From Bacteroidota bacterium (GTDB lineage: Bacteria; Bacteroidota; Bacteroidia; Chitinophagales; Chitinophagaceae), in the NCBI GenBank assembly GCA_005883765.1, contig VBAQ01000153.1:1-37548 (forward strand): a stretch of DNA of 37,548 nucleotides. Reading direction: 5' to 3'. The position numbers and the translations under genes are program-made. Position 1 is the stretch's first letter. The number at the start of each line of letters is the position of its first letter. Under the pieces are notes generated by a model. That model was not told the origin of the DNA, searched no databases, and was given only the letters and a program-made list of their open reading frames with translations. Positions 10,242 through 17,778 of this stretch are shown one piece after another.

Positions 10242-11423
10242 TTATTTAATCGCTTCACGCATTGACTTTTCCCATAACACCGTTTGACGGCCTTGCAGGT
10301 ACTTAAAAAAACCTTTTACAAGGCAGAGATTCATGAACAAGAAATAAAAAGGTATGTTTAAAATTCCCAATCGCCAGCCAGCGGCAAAGAAAATGCGGCC
10401 GATGATTGCCAAAGAATAAAAAATAAATTGGGCAAAAAGAAGGGAATTAAAGATCGCTCCCGGCTGATGCACCACCAGCGAAATATTAGTAAGAAAAAAT
10501 AAAACGATTAAAACAGGACTCGCAACCCACCTTAGCAGCCGGCGTGAAAAGTATTGAAAACTTAACCTGGGGTATTTAAAAACATAAAGTCCATGTTTTA
10601 ACTGCTCAATAGACTGATAGGCACCTGACGCGATGCGAACCTTTCTTTTTTCCTCTTCCCAAAGTGAGGCAGAAGGACATTCCAGCGCATAAGCGCCGGG
10701 TTCATATTTTATCGTATAGCCATCGAGGCATACTTGCATAGAGATGGCGAAGTCATCGAGTATCACATTATCTTCCGGCAGTTGGAATAATTCGGTGCGA
10801 ATAGAAAACAACTCACCTGCGGCTCCCACAACTGAATTAAAGTTAGAATCCTGTTGCTTCATAAAAGACTCATACTTCCAGTACAAGCCCTCCGCTTCTC
10901 CAACAGCAGAAGTGTGACCATTGACCAATATCTTTTTTTCACCGGCAACTCCGCCTACTCTTTCATTCTTGTAGTGACGGACAATGGCCTTAATGCAGTC
11001 GCTATTCAACATACAGTTGGCATCACTGAAAACGACGACCGGCGTGCGGACGAATCGCATCGCCCTTTTTATCGCGGCTGATTTTCCTTGTCTTCTTGTT
11101 TGATGGAGGAGTGTAATGAAATCATGCTGAGCGACCAGGTCTGTGGAATTATCGGTCGAGCCATCAGTAATAAAAATAACCTGGAAAAGATCGGCAGGGT
11201 AATCGATCTCCCTGGTATTATTAATTTTCCTCTCGAGAACAGCTTCCTCATTGAATGCTGCTACGATAAGAGTTACCGGTAATAATTCAAAATCCTGATC
11301 TCCTGAAGGAGGCGAAACAAGTTGTTTAAGCGTGTTCCAAAAAAATAATAAAACCCCATATCCCACGTAGCAGTAAAACAATATGGCTACGGACAACCAG
11401 AATGTTATTTCTAAAGAAGTCAT
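10242..11423 (-). CDS. Membrane glycosyltransferase family 2
   Basis: A processive-type GT-A glycosyltransferase of 393 residues. One N-terminal membrane helix (about 8-30) precedes the catalytic domain, with VTLIVAAFNEE (50-60), the nucleotide-sugar motif DGSTDNS (87-93), the metal-binding FSDANC (D134), a later acidic pair LDDFAIS (223-224) and a KVRIASG motif in the place of the acceptor-site QxxRW. Two or three C-terminal helices follow (about 298-318, 325-350, 355-375). Family members polymerise or extend surface polysaccharide from a cytoplasmic UDP- or GDP-sugar. The divergent neighbour is a WecA/TagO-type lipid-linked sugar initiator, which supports a role in envelope polysaccharide; the exact sugar cannot be read from the sequence. 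ATG 11423 is the only good start. The gene ends about 140 nt before the recG TTG. Confidence 0.88.
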   Translation of the reverse strand: MTSLEITFWLSVAILFYCYVGYGVLLFFWNTLKQLVSPPSGDQDFELLPVTLIVAAFNEEAVLERKINNTREIDYPADLFQVIFITDGSTDNSTDLVAQHDFITLLHQTRRQGKSAAIKRAMRFVRTPVVVFSDANCMLNSDCIKAIVRHYKNERVGGVAGEKKILVNGHTSAVGEAEGLYWKYESFMKQQDSNFNSVVGAAGELFSIRTELFQLPEDNVILDDFAISMQVCLDGYTIKYEPGAYALECPSASLWEEEKRKVRIASGAYQSIEQLKHGLYVFKYPRLSFQYFSRRLLRWVASPVLIVLFFLTNISLVVHQPGAIFNSLLFAQFIFYSLAIIGRIFFAAGWRLGILNIPFYFLFMNLCLVKGFFKYLQGRQTVLWEKSMREAIK

Positions 11424-11579
11424 TTGAATAGACGATTCAAGATAGCAAAATTGGTCGTGTCGGCGTGATAAATTTATTTACTTGTCTGCACAATAAAATA
11501 ATATTGTGATTTCTGGCAAATCTTCTTATTTTTCGAGACCAATATCTTTTTGCGGATTAATGAAAAACCAGGACCACCA
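11424..11579. promoter_or_regulatory. Divergent intergenic region with a palindromic operator candidate (11489-11508)
   Basis: This 156-nt spacer must carry the promoters of both the minus-strand glycosyltransferase and the plus-strand polyprenyl-phosphate transferase. It contains a perfect inverted repeat at 11489-11508: CACAATA, spacer AAATAA, TATTGTG. Partial matches to the Bacteroidota -7 element (TAnnTTTG) lie at 11543-11550 on the plus strand (TATCTTTT) and about 17 nt upstream of the glycosyltransferase ATG on the minus strand (TATCTTGA), but neither has a clear -33 TTG at the right spacing. The dyad sits about 66 nt from the glycosyltransferase start and 72 nt from the transferase start, a reasonable place for a shared operator. 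Which protein binds, if any, is unknown. Confidence 0.4.
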
Positions 11580-12701
11580 ATGAAAGCCATCTCTCCACTG
11601 CTTCAAATCGAACTAAATTTTATCGATTACAAGTACGCATTGATTTGTTTCATAACGGCGTTCGTTGTGGCCATGGTTAGTATTCCCCCCGTAATATTGC
11701 TGGTCAATAAGTACAGGCTACATGACGTACCTGGTATTCGCAAGGAACACTCGATGCCGACCCCAACACTAGGCGGTATCGCGATCATGACCGGAACAGC
11801 GGTCTCACTTTGTTTTTGGTTTCCTTTTTCGCTGAGTCCGGAAATATTAACCTGTTTTCTTGCCATCGCAATTCTTTTCGCAATGGGAATAACGGACGAT
11901 ATTAAAGACCTGTCTGCAAAATATAAATTGATCGTTGAAATAGCCCTGGCCGCATTAGTAGCTTTGTCCGGAATTCGCATCACCAGCTTTGGTGGCTTGT
12001 TTGGTGTCAACGATCTCCCTGTGTCTGCACAATACACTTTTACCATCCTGGCAATTGTAGGCATTACCAATGCATTCAACCTGATCGATGGCGTCGACGG
12101 ACTCGCGGGTGGATTGAGTTTTATGAGCCTGGTTACCCTCGGCATTTTTCTCACAATAAGCGGCGACAAAAGTTTTGCTTTAATTGCATTTGCCCTCGCC
12201 GGCAGTGTGCTCGCCTTTTTATATTTTAACATGAACCCTGCAAAAATTTTTATGGGTGACACAGGGTCATTGGTCCTTGGTTTTGTGATCGCTTTACTTT
12301 GCACAAGAATAATCCAGATAAACAGTATCGCCTATCAGCCCCTGTTAAAAACTGCGCCGTTGTTTGCCCTGGGAATGGTGCTGATCCCCGTTTTCGATAC
12401 TATCCGGGTATTTTCGTTGAGAATATGGAAAGGCCAATCGCCCTTTGACGCAGACAGAACGCACATACATCACTTGTTGACCAATGCGGGCTTCAGTCAT
12501 GGCCTAACCTCCAGGATCATTTGCGTGATCCATGGCTTTATTTTGATCGAAGTTTATTGGTTAAAAGCACTCCGGCCGGAATTTATTCTGTGCATGTTGA
12601 TAGCAGCTATGATCGCTGTAACTATTGTATTTTACAATATTCATCGGCTCAGGAAACAAAGAAAGACCACTACCCCATCTGTTGAGTACGAATTAAATTA
12701 G
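11580..12701 (+). CDS. Polyprenyl-phosphate N-acetylglucosaminyl-1-phosphate transferase (WecA/TagO/MraY superfamily)
   Basis: This multi-spanning membrane enzyme would transfer a sugar-1-phosphate, usually GlcNAc-1-P from UDP-GlcNAc, to undecaprenyl phosphate, the first step of many surface glycans. Family signatures are clear (numbered from ATG 11580): TPTLGGIAI near 62, the acidic MGITDDIKDLSAKYK (D106, D107), NAFNLIDGVDGLAGG (164-178), FMGDTGSLVLGF (224-235) and the late DRTHIHHLL (292-300). About ten hydrophobic segments can be seen. A TTG at 11550 in the same frame would add ten polar residues; the ATG is preferred. It is transcribed away from the glycosyltransferase 2 gene, and the two may serve the same polysaccharide. 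The HIHH motif suggests the WecA/TagO branch rather than MraY, but the donor sugar is inferred. Confidence 0.92.
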   Translation: MKAISPLLQIELNFIDYKYALICFITAFVVAMVSIPPVILLVNKYRLHDVPGIRKEHSMPTPTLGGIAIMTGTAVSLCFWFPFSLSPEILTCFLAIAILFAMGITDDIKDLSAKYKLIVEIALAALVALSGIRITSFGGLFGVNDLPVSAQYTFTILAIVGITNAFNLIDGVDGLAGGLSFMSLVTLGIFLTISGDKSFALIAFALAGSVLAFLYFNMNPAKIFMGDTGSLVLGFVIALLCTRIIQINSIAYQPLLKTAPLFALGMVLIPVFDTIRVFSLRIWKGQSPFDADRTHIHHLLTNAGFSHGLTSRIICVIHGFILIEVYWLKALRPEFILCMLIAAMIAVTIVFYNIHRLRKQRKTTTPSVEYELN

Positions 12702-12795
12702 TCAATATTTTTTTCTTACATTGTGGAAACAAGGCAGGTCGATTATATGGTCGCTTGCCGATCCAGTTGACCGTTCACATGAGAAAATTCTCCCT

Positions 12796-12819
12796 ATCCC
12801 GCCAATAGCGGGATTTTTT
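12796..12819 (+). terminator. Rho-independent terminator after the polyprenyl-phosphate transferase
   Basis: A perfect 7-bp stem ATCCCGC / GCGGGAT (12796-12802 and 12808-12814) encloses the loop CAATA and runs into six T residues on the plus strand. It lies about 95 nt past the stop at 12701 and touches the end of the convergent topoisomerase gene, whose stop is at 12818-12820. On the minus strand there is no T run after the stem, so it should act mainly in the plus direction. Confidence 0.8.
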
Positions 12820-13891
12820 ATTCTGATTCGAGTATTTTCATAAGAATATTTTCTGCCTCAGACAGTTTTTCGAAGTTTTTATCTTTTTCATTTTGGAAAA
12901 GCGCGTCCAATTGCTTGTTGGTGAACATCTCCAGGATCACCGGATGCACATAATATTTTTTGCAAACGGTCCTTGTATTTCCCAATCGTTTCGCAACTAT
13001 GTCCAGGGCTTGCATGATCTTCTTTTTCGCTTCAGCATCTGTTTCACAACAACCTAATTCCTTTAATGCTTCAATAGTGTACACAGTACCCGTCCAGGTT
13101 CTGAAATCTTTAGTCGTAAAATTATCGCAGCAGATGTTCCTTATGTACTCGTTCACCATGCCTGAGTCTAGAGACCTTTTTTCACCTTCCACGTCATAAT
13201 ATTGAAAGAGCTCTTTACCAGGAATGTCTTTACATTGCTTTATTATCCTGGCCAGCCTTGCGCTCTTGAGGTCAACTTCATGATAGACTCCTTTTTTTCC
13301 TTTGAAACAAAATTTTACCGAATTGCCATTAACTTTTACATGTTTATCCTTCAAAGTCGTCAATCCAAATGACCCGTATAATTTTTCGTACATGCTGTTG
13401 CCGACGCGGATGCTAGTTTGTTGCATGATCATCACCACGGCGGCCAACAGTTTTATCAATGGCAGTCCCGGTTTTGCAAGATCTTTCTCCAGCTGCTCAC
13501 GTATTGAGGGCAGTTTTTTTCCAAATGCAAGTAGCTGGTAAAATTTTGTTTGATTTCTGAAATCGGACCATGCACGATGATAGAGGTATTGCTTTCTTCC
13601 TTTTGCGTCAATGCCAGTAGCCTGCAAATGACCATTTGTTAAACTACATATCCATACCTTTTCCCAGGCTGGAGGAATAACCAATTGTTTAATCCTTGAA
13701 AGTTCTTTTTTATCAGTGACTTTTTCTCCGTTTTTGATATAAACAAAATTTTTCCCACGCTTTACTCTTTCAATGCCGGGATCTTTATCGGAAACATACA
13801 CAAGATGTATTACTGCAGCACTTTTCTCCGCATCCTGCAAGAGTCCTTTTAATTTTCTTTTTGATATTTTAAACTCGGCAACCGTGTCCAT
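12818..13891 (-). CDS. DNA topoisomerase IB (poxvirus/bacterial type)
   Basis: A type IB enzyme that nicks one strand through a 3'-phosphotyrosine and lets supercoils relax without ATP. Visible signatures (numbered from ATG 13891): an N-terminal DNA-clamp region with KNFVYIKNGEKVTDKKEL and IPPAWEKVWI, YHRAWSDFRNQTKF (about 104-117), the catalytic arginine in TSIRVGN (R162), a KGKKG hairpin that should carry the catalytic lysine, KDFRTWTGT (R264), and the tyrosine in KKYYVHP (probably Y314). The pentad can therefore be placed. The length, 357 residues, is typical of the bacterial form. The TTG at 13906 would add five residues; the ATG is preferred. Its tail overlaps the neighbouring terminator. 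Confidence 0.93.
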   Translation of the reverse strand: MDTVAEFKISKRKLKGLLQDAEKSAAVIHLVYVSDKDPGIERVKRGKNFVYIKNGEKVTDKKELSRIKQLVIPPAWEKVWICSLTNGHLQATGIDAKGRKQYLYHRAWSDFRNQTKFYQLLAFGKKLPSIREQLEKDLAKPGLPLIKLLAAVVMIMQQTSIRVGNSMYEKLYGSFGLTTLKDKHVKVNGNSVKFCFKGKKGVYHEVDLKSARLARIIKQCKDIPGKELFQYYDVEGEKRSLDSGMVNEYIRNICCDNFTTKDFRTWTGTVYTIEALKELGCCETDAEAKKKIMQALDIVAKRLGNTRTVCKKYYVHPVILEMFTNKQLDALFQNEKDKNFEKLSEAENILMKILESE

Positions 13892-13933
13892 GATGGCTTT
13901 TATCAAAATATCGTGCTAATGTAGAAATCTGGG

Positions 13934-14101
13934 ATGAACTGGCTTGATCGTTCCAAACAATTACGTACACTATTCAACGAAGCTGTGTTTAGCGAAGATC
14001 TGAATGGCATACTTCATGCTTTATTTGATATGATCCCTCACGATCATTTCCCAAAAAAACAGCGGGATCGCCATACGAAACCAATTTTTTGCCAACCTTA
14101 G
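13934..14101 (+). CDS. Possible 55-residue small protein, unrecognised
   Basis: This small plus-strand frame runs from ATG 13934 to TAG 14099-14101 in the spacer between the topoisomerase and the kinase cluster. The product begins MNWLDRSKQLRTLFNEA, continues with a mixed helix (EDLNGILHALFDMIP) and ends in a basic histidine-containing tail (DHFPKKQRDRHTKP). I do not recognise a family. It may be a short gene, the remnant of a longer one, or chance. It ends inside a small hairpin (AACCTT, loop AGTC, AAGGTT, at 14094-14109). No clear ribosome-binding site is visible. Confidence 0.25.
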   Translation: MNWLDRSKQLRTLFNEAVFSEDLNGILHALFDMIPHDHFPKKQRDRHTKPIFCQP

Positions 14102-14238
14102 TCAAGGTTTGCCGGAGGCAAATTGTGTTGTGGGAAAAATTTTGCCCATAATGAAGTCTTATGTCAACACTGCAACCTCTTTTTGGAATTATGAAAAAAA
14201 TTGTTTGTCAAAAAGATGAAAAGATGCCTCATAATGAG

Positions 14239-14264
14239 GGGAGGAATAACATTTTTTCCCTCCC
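14239..14264 (+). terminator. Terminator-like hairpin upstream of the kinase operon
   Basis: GGGAGG (14239-14244) pairs with CCTCCC (14259-14264) across a 14-nt T-rich loop, followed by AAATTTTT. It lies about 85 nt upstream of the first kinase. It could end transcription of the small upstream ORF or act as a leader structure. The long loop and imperfect T run make this weak. Confidence 0.3.
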
Positions 14265-14348
14265 AAATTTTTAATTTGCTATGTTGATTTTTATCGATAC
14301 CAGGCATTCAGAGCAAGTCTCGTTTTAATTGTGAAAAACGTTAGTCCC

Positions 14349-17300
14349 ATGAGTGTTTTACGGAAAACAAAGTTCCCAGATCCGAAGGCCGGGGTCAATA
14401 CAAAGGAAGACGGAAACTCATTGCATCATGAAAACGATTTTGTATTGATGGAGCTGCTTTCCTTTCCCGCTGCGTACATAAATAAAAATGGGCGATACGA
14501 ATATGTCAACAGAGCTTATTCAGAATTGTACAATACGGAGTGCACCCATATTATTGGAAAGACACCAAATGAGTTTCTAGGCGATAATATCTATCACTCG
14601 GTAAAAGATAATATCGCAACAGCATTGGCAGGGGAGACAGTAGATTATGAAATTGAACTTCCTCATAAAAATAATTATCTGAAGATCGAAGCACATTGCA
14701 CACCGCAATTCGACAAAGAAGGGAATGTGCTGGGATTTTTGGCAGTACTCCATGATATTACCGAAAAACAAAAAGCTAAAGAAGAACTGCAGGATAGTGA
14801 ACAACGTTACCGTCATCTTATTGATCATTTACCGGCGGCTGTCTACACAACGGATAAAGATGGTTACATAACAATGTACAACGACGCAGCGGCCGAACTG
14901 TGGGGAAGGCATCCGGAAATCGGAAGGGACATGTGGTGTGGCTCATGGAAAATCTATGAATCGGATGGCGTTACAGAAGTGCCATTGGATAAATGCCCCA
15001 TGGCTGTTGCCTTACGGGAAAAACGCAGAGCAGCGGCCACTTCATCTTTCATAATTGAAAGACCTGATGGGAGCAGAAGACATTTTATTCCGTATCCCGA
15101 ACCCATTTTTAATTCGAAGGGAGAGGTGACGGGCGCCTTCAATATGTTTGTCGATGTGACCGACGCCAAATTAGCGGAGTTGGAATGCGCAAAGCTGGCT
15201 GCCATTGTCCAATCTTCTGGTGACGCTATCATTGGGAAGACACTTAAGGGAATTATCACGAGCTGGAACCAGGGTGCCGAGAAATTATTTGGGTATACTG
15301 AAGAGGAAATGCTTGGCCAGCCGATCACCCGCTTAATCCCAGCTGATCGCATAGACGAAGAACCAGAAATTCTTAACAGGCTTCGAAGGGGTGAAAAAGT
15401 TGAGCATTTTGAAACGAAGAGAATTGCCAAAGATGGAAGGACCCTTGATCTTTCCCTCACGATCTCACCGATCAAGGATTCAAATGGAAACATTATCGGG
15501 GCCTCCAAAATTGCGCGTGATATCACGGAAAGAAAAAAGGTTGAAGAGATCAATGCAAGGTTGGCAACTATTGTTCAATCTTCAGACGATGCCATTATAA
15601 GCAAGACATTAGACGGGATCATTACAAGCTGGAATCCTGCGGCTCAAAGATTATTTGGCTACATGGAGGAAGAAATGATCGGACAACCGATCACCTTGTT
15701 AATGCCGCCAGACCGCCTTAATGAAGAGCCCGAGATTCTCGACAGGCTCAGGAGAGGTGAAAGACTAGACCACTTTGAAACAAAGCGGGTCGCCAAAGAC
15801 GGCAAGCTGCTGGATATATCTTTAACCATTTCACCTATAAAAAACTTAAGTGGCAAAGTCATCGGGGTATCGAAGATCGCCAGGAACATCACCGCTCAAA
15901 AAGAAGCAGAAAGCCTGATACACGAAAATCAGGAGCGTTTCAGAATGGCAGTGGAGACAACTAATTTAGGCACCTGGGAATATAACCCCCGGGATTTTAA
16001 ATTATACTGTTCACCGGAAAGCAGAAAAATATGCGGGCTGCCTGGAGACGTAGATCCTGACTTCGAAATGGTTTTTGAGCATATATTCGAAGAGGACAAA
16101 GATTATTTTGTGGACGAAGTTAAAGCGGCGATCAATCCCGCTGGCAACGGAACCTTTGACATGCTTCTACGCATTCGCCGATACAAGGATAAAGAGATGC
16201 GATGGGTCCACGCGCAGGGAAAAGTTTTCTTTAACTCTAATTTTTTCCCTGAAAGGCTTATAGGAACTATGCTGGACGTCACGGAAGAAAAAACAAAGGA
16301 AGAAGAATTAAAAGAAAGCGTGGAGCTGTTTGAAACGATGGCTGATAATGTTCCCTCCATGATCTGGATGTCAGGTACCGACAAGTTTGATGATTATTTT
16401 AACAAGACCTGGCTACAATTTACCGGCAGAACGCTGGACCAGGAAAGTAACGAAGGCTGGCTTGATAATGTGCATCCTGACGACGTTCAGAAATGCATTG
16501 ACACGTACAACGCGTCATTCAAAGAACAAAAGGGGTTCTATACAGAATACCGGTTGCGACGGTATGATGGTGAATACCGGTGGATATCCGACAATTCTGT
16601 TCCAAGATTCTCCTCTGAAGGCGATTTCCTCGGCTTCATAAGCGCCTGCATTGATATCGATGATCAAAAAAGATTCAGGGAAAAGATCCAGGAAAGTGAG
16701 CTCTTATTTAAAACCATTTCAAACGCTTCGCCTGCGGCTTTGTGGATGACGAATGAAAAAGAAGAAAATGTATTTGTAAGCGATACATGGTTAAAATGGA
16801 CAGGGAAAAATTTCAACGAAGTCATCAATCGTGGTTGGGTGGAATCAGTCCTCGAAGAGGACAAAAAGCTCGTCGTGAAAAAATTCCGTGAATGCTTTGA
16901 ACAAAGAAAATATTTTAATGCGGAGTTTAGATTTGCCAGAGGCGACGGAGAGATCCGCTGGGGACTAACCGAGGGATATCCTTTTTATGATTTCACGGGC
17001 GTCTTCTCCGGCTACGCGGGATCTGTAACCGACATTACTGACATAAAAAAACTGGAGCAACGCAAGGATGATTTTATAAAAATGGCAAGTCATGAATTAA
17101 AGACGCCCATCACTTCTATCAATGGATATGTGCAATTACTGCTCAATATTTATAATGAAAGCGACGAACAACAATTGCATTTGTCAAAGCCCACGGTCAA
17201 GTCGTCACTGAATACTATTTCAAAACAAGTCACCAAGCTCACAAGGCTGGTGTCGGAACTTCTCGATCTTTCGAAAATTGAATCGGGTAAACTGGAATTA

Positions 17301-17753
17301 CATAAAACCGAATTTGACCTGGCCGACATGGTGGAGGAAACAGTTCAGGATGTGCGGCATACCACATCAAAACATGCGATCATAATACACAACGAGTTTG
17401 AGGGAAAGATATTTGCCGACAAAGACCGAATTGCCCAGGTACTAATGAATTTTTTGACCAACGCCATAAAATACTCTCCTGATGCCGACAAAGTGGAAGT
17501 ATTCGTTAAGGGCAATGACAAATTTGCTACTGTTCGGGTAAAGGACTATGGCATTGGCATACCCAAAAAAGATCACCAAAGGATATTCGAACGCTTTTAT
17601 CGGGTGGAGGGAAAAAGTGAACAAACATTTCCGGGCTTTGGCATTGGCTTGTTCATAGCCAGTGAGATCATTCATCGACACCATGGAACTATTGCAGTAA
17701 GGAGCGAGAAAGGCAAAGGCGCAGAATTCACATTGACCCTACCGCTGCAGTAA
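14349..17753 (+). CDS. Soluble multi-PAS sensor histidine kinase (seven PAS domains)
   Basis: This large kinase (1134 residues from ATG 14349, 1140 from GTG 14331) has no membrane segment and should be cytoplasmic. Residues counted from the GTG: seven PAS units at about 37-145, 155-280, 285-400, 405-520, 530-655, 662-780 and 786-905, then HisKA with MASHELKTPITS (phospho-acceptor H921), a HATPase domain with the N box FLTNAIKYSP (N1044), DYGIGIP (1072-1078) and GFGIGLF (1102-1108). PAS units 3 and 4 are near-duplicates. Several units end with DITE-type linkers typical of PAS-PAC joints. It heads a cluster with another kinase 25 nt downstream, a receiver and a third kinase, probably one operon. 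The signals sensed are unknown; PAS domains bind small ligands, haem or flavin, and no cofactor residue can be assigned by eye. Confidence 0.93.
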   Translation: MSVLRKTKFPDPKAGVNTKEDGNSLHHENDFVLMELLSFPAAYINKNGRYEYVNRAYSELYNTECTHIIGKTPNEFLGDNIYHSVKDNIATALAGETVDYEIELPHKNNYLKIEAHCTPQFDKEGNVLGFLAVLHDITEKQKAKEELQDSEQRYRHLIDHLPAAVYTTDKDGYITMYNDAAAELWGRHPEIGRDMWCGSWKIYESDGVTEVPLDKCPMAVALREKRRAAATSSFIIERPDGSRRHFIPYPEPIFNSKGEVTGAFNMFVDVTDAKLAELECAKLAAIVQSSGDAIIGKTLKGIITSWNQGAEKLFGYTEEEMLGQPITRLIPADRIDEEPEILNRLRRGEKVEHFETKRIAKDGRTLDLSLTISPIKDSNGNIIGASKIARDITERKKVEEINARLATIVQSSDDAIISKTLDGIITSWNPAAQRLFGYMEEEMIGQPITLLMPPDRLNEEPEILDRLRRGERLDHFETKRVAKDGKLLDISLTISPIKNLSGKVIGVSKIARNITAQKEAESLIHENQERFRMAVETTNLGTWEYNPRDFKLYCSPESRKICGLPGDVDPDFEMVFEHIFEEDKDYFVDEVKAAINPAGNGTFDMLLRIRRYKDKEMRWVHAQGKVFFNSNFFPERLIGTMLDVTEEKTKEEELKESVELFETMADNVPSMIWMSGTDKFDDYFNKTWLQFTGRTLDQESNEGWLDNVHPDDVQKCIDTYNASFKEQKGFYTEYRLRRYDGEYRWISDNSVPRFSSEGDFLGFISACIDIDDQKRFREKIQESELLFKTISNASPAALWMTNEKEENVFVSDTWLKWTGKNFNEVINRGWVESVLEEDKKLVVKKFRECFEQRKYFNAEFRFARGDGEIRWGLTEGYPFYDFTGVFSGYAGSVTDITDIKKLEQRKDDFIKMASHELKTPITSINGYVQLLLNIYNESDEQQLHLSKPTVKSSLNTISKQVTKLTRLVSELLDLSKIESGKLELHKTEFDLADMVEETVQDVRHTTSKHAIIIHNEFEGKIFADKDRIAQVLMNFLTNAIKYSPDADKVEVFVKGNDKFATVRVKDYGIGIPKKDHQRIFERFYRVEGKSEQTFPGFGIGLFIASEIIHRHHGTIAVRSEKGKGAEFTLTLPLQ

Positions 17754-17778
17754 GCTTTCTTTTTAATAACCATACAAT

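Larger units (their letters stand above)
13892..14348. other. 457-nt spacer between the topoisomerase gene and the kinase cluster
   Basis: Topoisomerase IB and the first kinase are divergent, so the spacer must contain the kinase-cluster promoter. Besides the possible small ORF at 13934-14101, it holds two hairpins: AACCTT/AAGGTT at 14094-14109 (6-bp stem, 4-nt loop) and GGGAGG/CCTCCC at 14239-14264 (6-bp stem, 14-nt loop), the latter followed by a T-rich stretch. I see no convincing -33/-7 promoter pair, tRNA or other RNA gene. Confidence 0.5.

Noticed and set aside
11627-12304. Minus-strand open frame of 225 codons opposite the polyprenyl-phosphate transferase
   Set aside because: It lies fully antisense to a gene with clear family motifs and shows no recognisable domain.
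14954-15553. Minus-strand open frame of 199 codons opposite the first kinase
   Set aside because: It is antisense to conserved PAS domains and has a serine-rich, non-family composition; a frame shadow.
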